64,000 nt of DNA from Phytophthora colocasiae (Eukaryota > Oomycota > Peronosporomycetes > Peronosporales > Peronosporaceae): contig JAGKQI010000090.1 of the NCBI GenBank assembly GCA_018806915.1, positions 1,550,001 through 1,614,000 of the forward strand, in the 5' to 3' direction. Positions 1 to 9,778 of the stretch are shown in pieces. The position numbers were made by a program, and so were the translations under genes. Below the pieces are notes generated by a model. The model searched no databases. It was given only the letters and a program-made list of their open reading frames with translations, and was not told where the DNA came from. Numbering within the stretch: the stretch's first letter is position 1; each line of letters opens with the position of its first letter.

Positions 1-15
1 ATCAATAACCCTTAC

Positions 16-72
16 CTGGTTCTCCAGCACAGCCTCACGAATGCGTACCACGCCCGCCCCATAGACCTCCAT
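16..72 (-). CDS. First exon of an unidentified divergent gene (partial)
   Basis: An ATG at 72 opens 19 codons on the minus strand (beginning MEVYGAGVVRIRE) and ends exactly at a consensus donor, GTAAGG, after CAG at position 16. The remainder lies left of the window. It is divergent from the transporter starting at 229, leaving a shared promoter of about 156 bp. The piece is too short to assign a product. Support is the ATG plus an in-phase donor only. Confidence 0.45.
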
Positions 73-172
73 TTGCGATCTTGAAGCGATGTACTCAGTT
101 CTGATACTGCAGTTAAAACGGAGCTAAAATGCTAGTCATAAAAAGGACATCATTTTAATACGGACTCGGAAC

Positions 173-180
173 TGACGTCA
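173..180. promoter_or_regulatory. CRE-like bZIP palindrome TGACGTCA
   Basis: A perfect TGACGTCA palindrome lies 49 bp upstream of the transporter ATG, inside the short divergent promoter. This is the classic CREB/ATF-type bZIP site. Another copy stands at 6376-6383, upstream of the AF4-like gene. Function in this organism is inferred from the motif alone. Confidence 0.35.
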
Positions 181-228
181 CGTAGAGACTTGGACATTCA
201 CTCTGCTGTCTCCCCCCTCGGCATCAAG

Positions 229-1539
229 ATGAAGCTCGTGCGGATGCTGGCCGGAATGTTGGTGGTGGCGATGCTCATGTGCTCGGGCAACCTGTGCATC
301 AGTGCGTCCAAGCAGGACGGCAAGATCCCGTACAGTAGCACGACTGTCACTCTACTCATCGAGGTGCTGAAGCTGGCGGTCATGCTCGCTGCCATCGTTA
401 TTACGGAGACACCGCCACCTGCGCGCTTTGTACCTATTGAAGCCTTCTATTACGCAGTTCCTTCATTTCTGTACACTATCGACAACAACCTGAACTACGT
501 CATTCTGCGCTTTATGGACGCTGCTACTCTCTCCGTGCTCTGGAACCTCAAGATCGTCGTCACAGCTGTGCTCTTCCGCTTCGTACTCAAGCATCCTCTG
601 TCAGAGCTGCGCAAGATCGCCATTGTGTTGCTTGTGGTAGGTGTCCTTACAAGTGAGTCGACCCATGTGCGAGAGATGGAAGACGCCATGACTAAAGAGG
701 GCAGTAGCAGTGGCAGTGGAATGGAGATGCAGTCTGAAGACGATAAGAGCGCGCAAGACCTAGTTATTGGTGTGCTACTGGTGCTAGTAGGTGTCACTTT
801 ATCGTCCTGTGCAAGTGTGTTCACTGAGTGGGCTTTCAAGCGGAAGTCGAGCTGTCCGTTCCTGTGGCAGAACATCCAGATGTACGTGTTCGGTATTATC
901 TTCAATGTCGCTGGCGTTCTGCTCGTGGAAGGGGAAGAAATCTCCTCCAAAGGGTTTTTCCACGGCTACAACCAGTGGAGTCTGGCTGTGATAGCTGTGA
1001 ATAGCATCGGTGGCATCGGCATGGGCTTCATATTGAAGTACCTGGACAACATCGCCTGCGTGTACTCCCATTCGATGGCGATGATGCTAACGATGCTGTT
1101 CTCAATGCTGTTTTTCTCGTTCAAGCCGTCGCTCGAGTTTGGCTGCGGACTCACGGTACTGATCATCTCCATGTACATCTACCACCACCCATTGGCGCAC
1201 CACGACGCGAGGCCACCAGCTGATGTGGCCAAGAAATGCTCCGATAGGCATAAATCTCCTACCGGGTCCACTGATCGCAACGATAAGAAGCGGTTAGCCA
1301 AGCTGAAACAACATGAACTCGACATTGATGACGATGACACAGACACGTCCTCCATCGCCTCCAGTAGCGGAGGTTCGATATCTTCCATGGCACCTAGATC
1401 AATGCGCGAGCTGCAATTGAAGAAAACGCAGTACGCGATGCTTCCGGGCGAATCGGAAGACCTGGAGAGTGCACGAGCCAACGCGAAAGCGATGGAGATG
1501 AAGTCAGCTCTCCACAGCAACAACCAAACACGCAAATGA
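229..1539 (+). CDS. Nucleotide-sugar transporter, SLC35A-like (DMT superfamily)
   Basis: A 436-residue multi-pass membrane protein. The frame is open from 190, but the first ATG is at 229 and leads directly into a hydrophobic helix. About ten hydrophobic segments fill residues 5-335. The SLC35A hallmarks are visible: a KGFFHGYNQW segment and the following GGIGMGFILKYLDNI region, where transporters of UDP-galactose, CMP-sialate or UDP-GlcNAc carry GG...KY.DNI. It probably exchanges a nucleotide sugar for a nucleotide monophosphate across the Golgi or ER membrane; the substrate cannot be read from sequence. Unusual features are a Ser/Gly/acidic loop near residues 145-180 and a long hydrophilic C-tail of about 100 residues with a DDDDTDTSS stretch. 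Single exon. A second, divergent member lies at 9779-10906. Confidence 0.85.
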   Translation: MKLVRMLAGMLVVAMLMCSGNLCISASKQDGKIPYSSTTVTLLIEVLKLAVMLAAIVITETPPPARFVPIEAFYYAVPSFLYTIDNNLNYVILRFMDAATLSVLWNLKIVVTAVLFRFVLKHPLSELRKIAIVLLVVGVLTSESTHVREMEDAMTKEGSSSGSGMEMQSEDDKSAQDLVIGVLLVLVGVTLSSCASVFTEWAFKRKSSCPFLWQNIQMYVFGIIFNVAGVLLVEGEEISSKGFFHGYNQWSLAVIAVNSIGGIGMGFILKYLDNIACVYSHSMAMMLTMLFSMLFFSFKPSLEFGCGLTVLIISMYIYHHPLAHHDARPPADVAKKCSDRHKSPTGSTDRNDKKRLAKLKQHELDIDDDDTDTSSIASSSGGSISSMAPRSMRELQLKKTQYAMLPGESEDLESARANAKAMEMKSALHSNNQTRK

Positions 1540-1847
1540 ACGACAAACTAGACAGACACTTGTGTGGCCGTTTGAATCGGTGACGTCTGCTACAACATTA
1601 GCGTATATAATATGAATACATCAATGTTCCGAGAATGCAAGCTAATGAACAAGTTGCTTTCAACCCGCACTTCAACTCATCAGAAAGATGGCTACAATTA
1701 CGTGTGACACATTTGTACTAGGTTTAGGTTTGGAGGAAGCAGAGACCATCACTCCTTTTCTTACAAACGCCTATACTAAATCTGAGTCCTCATTAGGAAG
1801 TGCTTAGTTCCCCTCCTTATAGCTCCTCCGTCGTCTCCCCCGCCAGG
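1540..1847. other. Intergenic spacer
   Basis: About 300 bp between two same-strand genes. AT-richer than the genes, with stop codons in every frame; no RNA gene or repeat was seen. It should hold the 3' UTR of the transporter and the promoter of the WW/DysF gene. Confidence 0.5.
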
Positions 1848-4150
1848 ATGATCTCGCGCCTGCGTCTGGGCGCCGCCGGGGGCAACAGCAACAACAATGG
1901 AGGCGCCACCACAAGCTCCAGCATCTTCGGGGCCGCCGCCTCGGCCATGAGCAGCATCAGCGGCGGCGGGAGTCTCCTCCCGGGCAACAGCAGCGTGGAG
2001 AGCGCGGCGGCCACGGCAGCGGCCAATCACGCGGCTAGTTCAGGCACTGCCGGAGCCCCAGCAGCTGCAGGTACTTCTTCGTCCTCTGGTAGTGGAGATC
2101 TGCCCCCGGGATGGCGACTGGTTAGCAGCCGGAATTCCGGGAGGGATTACTATTTGCACCTCGCCTCGGGTCAGACCCAATGGGACTGGCCCACAGAGGC
2201 AGATACCAAGCGTAGGGGGCTACATCCAGCCATTAGCCTCCAGGTTTAGCGTTATTTTCTCACTCGTTGCTATTGTGTTGTTGCTTTTGCAGGCCTGGAC
2301 ACACCCAACAGCGGTAAAGCAGCGGGAGGAGGTTTCTTTGGTGTCTCCCGTATGGTGGCACTTGTTAACCAGGCCAACAGGAGTCTACAGACATCTCTAC
2401 AAAGCACTACAGCAGGACCTGGAGGGAAACCAGGCTCTCAAAACAGAGGATCGGGCTCCCAGGACATTGATCGAGATGGCCAAGTGATCGTGGAGATATT
2501 TGAGAACGAGCGGCTGGAAGGGAAACTGCAGCCCATGGATCCAAAACGCTTCAGTGATCGCCACGCAGCACCTGGGGCAGGAGAGGACGAGAAACCGGAG
2601 GGCGAGCTTCCTTCCGGCCATGAGTGGGTGACGGACTGGGAGATTGATCAGAATTATACAGCAGTAGATCGCGACGGGTGGACTTATGCTGCTGATTTCG
2701 TGGAGATTGTACGTTTGCTGGGAGACGACCTTAGTCATGCGTCTCGTCACCCGACCGATGCGGTGCGTCGTCGTCGATGGATCCGCTATCGTCAGCCTAC
2801 GGATGAAAATACCCCACAGTCTCCGACAGATTCAAGTGGCACAAAGTCTCTCGCTTCGTCTGCTACCTCGAATAACTGGGCTGATTCAACCAATGGGCAA
2901 GGCAACGATTACGTACTGGATGATAATGACGATCCGTTCATGCGGACGGCGCAGAAAACTCAGACAGGTTTCCGTGTTAATGTAAACTTTGCGCACCGCG
3001 GAAAGAAGGATAACACGAAGGACTACCAGAGCATCAGTTTGACGGATGTCATGTGGCTCGTGAACGCTCATGATGTAACAAACGCACCCACGGAAGAGCT
3101 AATGCGCGAGAAAACGGCTAACCTTGAGGAGCAGATCAAAGAGGCTACAATGCGCTCGAAAACATTGGAGAAAGATCTTCGAGCTCAGCACGACAAACAA
3201 ACGAGAGAACTCACTTTACAACAGAAGAAGTTTGACGCTCTTGTGGCGCAGTACAAAAAGATTCAAGCGGAAAATGAGACTCTCCAAACAAGTGTTTCCG
3301 AGCATGGCGTTAAAGTGGAGGCTTTGCGCAAGGAAGCGGTACGTTCCCGAATGGCGATTTAGATTACTTTTTCTAAGTCACTGGTCCCTAATACCTTTGT
3401 GCTGCTATGAACCTAACAGACTGAAAAAGATATGGTGGCGGTAAGTTGCGAGTGTGAAATAATATTTACAGATGAGAAGCTCACCTTACAGCGTGTTTGT
3501 GTTTTGTTATTGCATAGAACGAAGAACAACGAGCTCTCAACGCAGAAACAGCAGCTCAAAACCAAGCTCTTGAGGAGAAGGCTAAAGCTCTTGCAACTGC
3601 GCGCATGCGTTACAAACGTGACAACAAGCAGCTTGCTGCAGCAGTTGAGGATGCGAAGAAGCGGTTGGAACAACACAAAGCTCAGGCGAATGTGGACTCG
3701 CAAGATCCTGTCGCGAAGGATCTCAAAAATGAGATGGACAGGGTGCGGCAGCTACACGCGAAACTGGAAGCGGTGCGCCAGCACCGTCTCGTTGTCGAAG
3801 AAGAGAGCAAGGCACTATTTAACCAAGTGGTAGAGAAGAAGGCTGACCTGAAGTTCAAGTCCAAGAAGAAGGTACAATCCCCATTTTGACTGAGTCCGTA
3901 GATTGGAGTGTTAATCGTTATTGTTGTGCTACAGATGGAGACAGCATTGAGTGAGGTAGATGCGAAGATCAAGACTCTGAAGGAGGAGCAAGCATCCGTG
4001 TCGAAAAGCCTGGCACAAAAGCCTGAGGGTGACGCTCTACGTAAAATTAATGCCCGAAGGAACGACATCAGAAGTGAGCTTGGCGCATTGAAGGAGAGAC
4101 GGACGATGCTGCTCGCGGAAAAACGGAAGCAGGAGGGTGTGGAGCTTTAG
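1848..4150 (+). CDS. WW domain + DysF (peroxin/dysferlin) domain coiled-coil protein
   Basis: Five exons: 1848-2211, 2293-3338, 3420-3440, 3518-3871, 3935-4150, giving 666 residues in one frame. The first in-frame ATG is 1848. An Ala/Ser/Gly-rich leader is followed by a WW domain (about residues 84-117, LPPGWRLV...QTQWDWP), which binds proline-rich ligands. Next comes a DysF-type module (about 187-300): an EIFENERLEG strand, a WVTDWEID motif, a GWTYAADF motif and an RRRRWIRY motif, as in Pex30/Pex23, TECPR1 and dysferlin. The C-terminal half is coiled coil. DysF proteins work at the ER, peroxisome or autophagosome membrane; no transmembrane segment is visible here, so it is probably peripheral. 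Exon 3 is a 21-nt microexon. The first donor (GTAGGG) is the least certain boundary. Confidence 0.8.
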
Positions 4151-4453
4151 AGAGTTCCATATCTTTCAGATGGACCGGGCTGTGTAAAATGATACTCGCG
4201 TGACGGACTCACCAAGCCCCCGCGTTTGATCGTTGCTGACGACTTGTTGACACGTACTTGTTGAACAAAGTGTGATTTCTCGGATGTTTTCTTTTCATAC
4301 ACCCAGCGGGTCCTTCCCAAAACTGCAGGTGGCGAACTCCATCAACTGCTACTAGAGTATAAGCTACAATCCCTTGATATGAAGTCCTACTACCACTCAA
4401 CACTGCCACGTGCAAATGGTTATTTCTTGAATAAGCTCAATGAATCTCGATCT

Positions 4454-5906
4454 TTATCTCTCCACCCGAGAGATGTCCAGTGATGAGCACAACGTCTCAA
4501 TTGCGTCGTCCAGCATGTCGTCCAAAACGAAAGCGACGTTGGAGCCAAAGCAACTCACGTTGAGAACTTGAGTGTCCGTAGTGCAGCCAGACATCGCTGC
4601 CACCACACCAGTCTCGTCGAAACCGTACGCACGTCCACTAAGCTTAATGGCGCGCCATCGATCGGGTGACACAATTAGTGAATTCTCCTCGAACGATGGT
4701 AAACATCGCTCGTCCATGATGAGGCTCACCTCCTCAGCCGTCTCGCAGCAACACCAAAAGGACATTTCACCCGTTTGATCCAACGGTTCACTGTCACCTT
4801 CGCTTGACGTGGATCCCGTCGACAACAGTACGAGTTGAGTGAGTCCGTACGCACTGGCGCGAAGAGCGTCCTTCTGAAGTCTCACTAGAACAAGCGACTC
4901 TGGATACACTGCAGAAAAGTTAGTCAAGCATATAACGATAAAAGAGTGTTCCATCTCGTACCTGTGAGGTATTGCCCGTCACCTACATGTGAAGCGCTAG
5001 CAAGGGCACCAACTTCTTCACCAGCGTCCGTCAGTGACAGTGACTCGCGGTCAGATAGCGCGTTTTCAGCATCCTTGGCCTATGGTAAAAGCACAAACAT
5101 TTGAATATCTGTCAAGCAGCTACCATTCAATCGTCACACAATCAAGTTTCGCACCTCCTTCAAGCCGTGTAACCCTCTTGATAACTTTGACTGAAGACAC
5201 GCGATGGCATTCTCCAAGTGCATCTCTTGGACAAAGATAACGTCTGTGTCGTACGTGCTCATATTGAGGATACTGATGTGTTCGTCAGCCAGCAGCTTGG
5301 ACAGGAAACTCACCACGCCTGGAAATTCGGCCACCATTGGGCCCAAGTGGATCTACTCAGAGTAACAACGATCAATTTATAGGCTGAACTCCAGGCCTCC
5401 ACTAACAAAATTCGCACCTGAATTGCTCGCCACGACTGTGGCGCAACGGTGATCAAGTCTTCCATGCCCTGCAACAGTAAAACACCAATCAACATTAGCG
5501 TCTGATTGATCATTTCAATAATAAACACAACATTTGAATCGACGTACAGCGCGCTTGAACATGTCGACTCCACTCGGGTCCATGAAGAGAGTCGCGCCTT
5601 CCTTGTCCGACACAATGGAGAAGATCTCAGTCTGCATAGAGCGACACACGTGGCTCTCAGTGCGCACACAACCGCCCTCGTTATCGTCGAAACTGCAGCC
5701 GCTGTACAACAGCAAACTAAGCAAGAAACCGTCAGTTGGAGACCCGTAAGTCGACCTGCTCTGCTCGCCTCCGCACATTCACAGCATCTCACGCACTTGA
5801 GCAGCGGCCAGCTGCCATGGCGGATATGCTCGGCCGGCACAAACACGACGCTCACTAGACCTGGCAGCAGCGTGGCGTGGAAATTGGAGGTGGTGACGAT
5901 GTCCAT
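4454..5906 (-). CDS. CASTOR-like double-ACT-domain protein
   Basis: Six exons on the complement: 5797-5906, 5548-5701, 5418-5468, 5155-5352, 4962-5079, 4454-4908; 361 residues. The first half contains FSIVSDKEGATLFMD, then VAPQSWRAIQ, then an ACT strand-helix segment ILNMSTYDTDVIFVQE. That last segment resembles the MLSTYQTDFILVREQDL segment of animal CASTOR1. The second half repeats the layout (MSFWCCCETAEEVSLIMDE, VSPDRWRAIKL, VLNVSCFGSNVAFVLDD). CASTOR1 binds arginine between ACT domains and controls mTORC1 through GATOR2; arginine binding here is inference. A generic ACT-domain amino-acid sensor is the alternative. The exon-2 acceptor could lie 9 nt further in without changing frame. Confidence 0.7.
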
Positions 5907-6573
5907 TGGCTTTAACTTGGTGGTTAGGCAGCAATTTGACCTATGACTGTCAAAAGCTACAATTTATAAACCGACGCCACAAGAAAATACCTTTTTGTAT
6001 ACCACATCAAATATGTACTATACACTAATATTGTGTTGCTTACTCCATACAGGAGATCAATGTGGCGCACATACCCTGTGCAATTCGCTATGACGTGCAC
6101 CACATCGCTGTTTTTGCTCCTGCTTGGGGGGCTTTTGCGTTTTACCCACTCCTTGTTGCTGACATCGCGCGGCAGTAGGAACTCCCTAACAAGCCCAAGG
6201 CAGGCGGCAGCAGGGTCGGCATCACCCCCAGCGCCACGAGCGTCGCGTTCTCTCTGTGTCCAGCGCCTTTTTGTGTCTTTACAGGGCTAAAAACCCTAGG
6301 AAAACTGAAAAAGAGGGCCGTGGCGAGAGTCTCCGCTCCCTCGCCAGCCAGTTCCCCCTCGCTCCCGGCCGGTCCTGACGTCACTAGAGCTACTCGAGAC
6401 GCGCTGTGGGCCCAGAACTGCAGTGAACGCTGGTACAAGCCGCTCCATACCCGAAATAGACGCGTCAGGCCGTTAACGTAGCTAGGAAAAAAAGGTGCGT
6501 GCTAGTGTTCGAAAGTCCTGGGATGGAGGTTATGGCGTTGCTCTGTTTATACCTAATGCTATTGTGCCTTTAG
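5907..6573. other. Divergent intergenic region and 5' UTR
   Basis: About 670 bp between the divergent CASTOR-like and AF4-like genes. It contains a TGACGTCA palindrome at 6376-6383. A likely 5' UTR intron for the downstream gene has a donor near 6493 (AAAAAG|GTGCGT) and an acceptor just before the ATG at 6574 (TGCCTTTAG). Short open frames here look like chance. Confidence 0.45.
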
Positions 6574-8427
6574 ATGGCTAAGCGGAAGTTTGTGTCTTCC
6601 AAGAAGAACGCGCCCAGTCGCGCCATCTCAAGTAAAGAGGCCGCTCTGCACGGCCGAACTACTGGCGGTGACGGCGCCGCGTCCGACTCGGGTGACTCAG
6701 CAGCTTCTTCTGACGTGGGATCGTCCACACCGTTGTCATCGGATGATGAGCAGGAAGAGGAAGATCTGAGAACTAGTCAAGACGCCACTCCTGTCGCGGT
6801 GGAGGTGATGCCTGCTAGTGTGGGAAGAGGCAAGCAGCTTCGGTACCCGCCGATTTCGCGCGGTAAAGTGTTGCCTATTGAAGGCGGACCAGCGTCTGAT
6901 GCTGATGACTCGGACGACGAGAGCTTACTGTCCGTGGCGGATAGCGACGATGAAGAGGAGCGTGGCGCGACCGCGATGGAGGTTGAGAAGGCTGCTACCC
7001 CTACAGTGCACATTGAAGCCCCCCAGACGACACAAGGGCGTAAAATCAGTAGCCCTTCCTACCCGATCAAAGCAGTTCGTGCGCGGAAACGACATCGCCC
7101 GGACTCGGAGTACTACAAGCAAATGTCGACATATGTACGAGATTGTTTGCTCAGCGTACGGCACACAGGAAGCAGCGAGGCGCCAGTAGATGCGTTTACA
7201 GATGAATCATCTCCACGACATGAGGAGTTCCGACGGAGGCTTGCTACAGGAGATGTAGAGCGAGTGACGTGGAAGGAACCTCCTTCTGTGGAGGCGAGTG
7301 AATCACGGAGTGAGCAGCCAACGGAATCGACGCCAAGCAAAAGTAAGTCAAAAAAGTCCAGTAAATCCAGCAAGTCTAGCAAGTCAAGCAAGCACAGTAA
7401 GTCCAGCAGCAAGTCAAACAAAAGCAGCAGCAAACGCAAGAATTCTACGTCGAGCTCCAAGGATGCCAGTACTAGCAAGTCGGCCACCTTGTCGTCGAAT
7501 GGCTCCGCGAATAATCTCACACCACCGAAGGTGTCTTCTGCCCCAGACGCACCAAGTGCACCAGCGTTGTGTGAAGTATGTAAAAAGAAATTGAGTGGAG
7601 AAACACCACAGGTGGAAGAGGAGACTGTGAAGAAAGAGGTGAAGACCAAAGAGGTGAAGAAACAACCAGAAGTTGTGAAGAAAGAGCCTTCGCCAGTTGC
7701 AGTACCAGCGGCACCTGCTGGTTTCTTCACGGTCACATTTACACCTGGAAGTGATGTACAAAAGCTGCGAGATGAGTCTGCAAAGCTTATGGATGAAGCA
7801 CGGAAACTGAAGCATGAAGGAAATCGCCGAGGCTCAACTGAACGTGGTGCAGGAGTACAGATCACGCAGGGGAAATATTACTTACAATCCGGTGCCAAGT
7901 TCTTCGAGTATGCACTTAAGTTGCAGGAGGTGAAGGTGGCGTACCAGGAGCAGAACGATGTCCAGCATGCACACTCATACGGTGACAACTGTGTGACGAC
8001 GCTCTCCCAAACAACCTCACTAATCGAGAGCACCATTCGCGCGTTCCAGAATGCAGGTAGCATGCGGCTAGCTGCATTAGGGTGCAAGATGGCGTCAGTC
8101 GTACACCTAACAGTCTACCGGTTGCAGCACTGCAAGTTGCAGTCGTTCTACTCGGAACTGTTTACTCCAGGGCGTTCACCTGAGTCTCGAGAGAATGGTC
8201 TCACTCCGCCAATCGACCCGAACAGCAACCTGAACAGTAATAGCAGCAAAGACGCTGCCATGCGCAAACATTTGCTGAAGGAGATGGAGCACACACTGCG
8301 TGGGTTTGAGATGTGGCGGCGATACGAGGCTTACAAGGTGAACGTGCTACCCCGAGTGACAAACCCTGTGATCTTAGACCTTGCCGTGTTCTTTGAGGAT
8401 CTCGAAGCAGAGCTGAACCAGTCATAG
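6574..8427 (+). CDS. AF4/FMR2-family-like scaffold (super elongation complex type)
   Basis: 617 residues, single coding exon. The ATG directly follows a 3' splice site, implying a 5' UTR intron. Residues 1-390 are low complexity: acidic Ser/Asp-rich stretches, a Lys/Ser block (residues about 255-310) and a short C-x2-C element (CEVCKKK). From residue about 395 the protein is helical (KLMDEARKLKHEGNRR, FFEYALKLQEVKVAY, HLTVYRLQHCKLQSFY, MEHTLRGFEMWRRYEAY) and follows the C-terminal homology domain of human AFF1/AFF4. There KLKHKAD starts the domain and an FIECGNALE helix follows. AFF proteins scaffold P-TEFb and ELL to release paused RNA polymerase II. The scaffold role in this organism is inferred from domain order and intrinsic disorder. 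Confidence 0.65.
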   Translation: MAKRKFVSSKKNAPSRAISSKEAALHGRTTGGDGAASDSGDSAASSDVGSSTPLSSDDEQEEEDLRTSQDATPVAVEVMPASVGRGKQLRYPPISRGKVLPIEGGPASDADDSDDESLLSVADSDDEEERGATAMEVEKAATPTVHIEAPQTTQGRKISSPSYPIKAVRARKRHRPDSEYYKQMSTYVRDCLLSVRHTGSSEAPVDAFTDESSPRHEEFRRRLATGDVERVTWKEPPSVEASESRSEQPTESTPSKSKSKKSSKSSKSSKSSKHSKSSSKSNKSSSKRKNSTSSSKDASTSKSATLSSNGSANNLTPPKVSSAPDAPSAPALCEVCKKKLSGETPQVEEETVKKEVKTKEVKKQPEVVKKEPSPVAVPAAPAGFFTVTFTPGSDVQKLRDESAKLMDEARKLKHEGNRRGSTERGAGVQITQGKYYLQSGAKFFEYALKLQEVKVAYQEQNDVQHAHSYGDNCVTTLSQTTSLIESTIRAFQNAGSMRLAALGCKMASVVHLTVYRLQHCKLQSFYSELFTPGRSPESRENGLTPPIDPNSNLNSNSSKDAAMRKHLLKEMEHTLRGFEMWRRYEAYKVNVLPRVTNPVILDLAVFFEDLEAELNQS

Positions 8428-8592
8428 CTGCAGTCTGAAGATGTAAGTAGCACAACAACTCAGGATTTACACCAGGAAGCGCCTCCCTGGTCTTTTTGCA
8501 GCACGACGGCCCCCACTAAGAACGGAGAAATAGCAACAGTACACACCGCTCGAAGTAAAACAAGACAAGGATTCCCCACTGAAGCTTACAGA

Positions 8593-9441
8593 TTACGTTT
8601 CTTTAGTGAACTCACTCTTGGACACCACGACATTGTCGCCCTTAAGCTCATAAAGGAAGGCGACGACCTTGGGTCCCTGCAATGCCATGAGCACGAAGCT
8701 CGGAGTGACGTCACTGGCACAACTGCTGAACGCGCCTGTGATGGAGCCTGGATTTACAAACCACTTGCCTTGCTCAGTTCGAATGTGTGATCTGCAGGAA
8801 GGAACAATGAGTGTAAACACCTCAGCGGATATTTAATCGACCTACACGTGGGTGTGGCCTGTGACTAGGATATCAACGTTCATCTTTCTCTGCAGCGTTG
8901 CAAGGCTGTGCTGATCTCCCCACGGGATAATCTGGTGTCCGTGACAGAGTCCAATTCGGAACTGACCAATGGTGACGATCTTCGTCTCGGGGTACACCCC
9001 CTCCTGCAAAATGGTTAACGAAAAAACGTACTAGTGTGAATGCTGCTCCACACTCTGTGTAGCACGAAAGATTCGCTCACCTGGTCGCAGTCTCCGGCCA
9101 CAACGTGGACATTGGGCGCCAAGTCGCGCATCTCGTCAAACTGCTCCTTCGTCACCAAGTTGCCAGTACAGAGAACGTGCTGCATCTTGTTTGGAACCTA
9201 GAAACAATGACAACATTGTGAGAACTAGGCAGTTGACAGGACCACATCAACTGTAGAAGTACCAGCATCTTCTGGAACTTCTCCGGGATCTCCGACGCTC
9301 GATTCGGGATGTGGTTGTCCCCCACCACCAGCACCAGCTGCATCATGTAAGCATACACATACCAAGTTACCATTTCGTACTTATTTACCTTAATTACCAC
9401 AGACAACCAAGCCCACCGACCTCACCAAACCCAGACGCCAT
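8593..9441 (-). CDS. VPS29: Retromer subunit VPS29
   Basis: Five exons on the complement: 9421-9441, 9263-9337, 9081-9197, 8846-9003, 8593-8791; 189 residues, close to the usual 182-190. The calcineurin-like phosphoesterase fold is recognisable from [48 protein letters not shown] and [15 protein letters not shown]29 binds VPS35 in retromer and recycles cargo from endosomes to the Golgi or plasma membrane. As in other VPS29 proteins the active site is altered compared with true phosphatases (GN where GD is usual). Exon 1 codes only seven residues, MASGFGE, spliced at GTCGGT, the weakest donor of the model. Divergent from the transporter at 9779. Confidence 0.93.
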
Positions 9442-9778
9442 GATGCTTCTTCCAAGCGTATGAAGCACTTCAATTCCATGGATCCGTCCGCTTAAGTACG
9501 AGTTACAAACACGCGATGATTGGTCAATTCATTTAATTGCGTTTTGATATATCTTGTGCAGTTGGCAAGGTCTTTGTATTGATACAGCACATTTTATTCT
9601 GAACCGACTAACTCAGTAGTCAGACGACGAAACGGCCGAAACGGTGGACGTACAGTGCTGGCCATAAATATGTAGTGAACAGTTATTCGTAGCTAATTGG
9701 ATCAATTTTCTACGAATCACCCGCAGCCTGACGCTCACTGTTCGTCCTTCCCTTCGAGCCCCAGCGCCTCCTTTCACC

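Noticed and set aside
6033..6290. An 85-codon frame upstream of the AF4-like gene
   Set aside because: Falls in the divergent promoter and 5' UTR with an intron; composition like chance translation.
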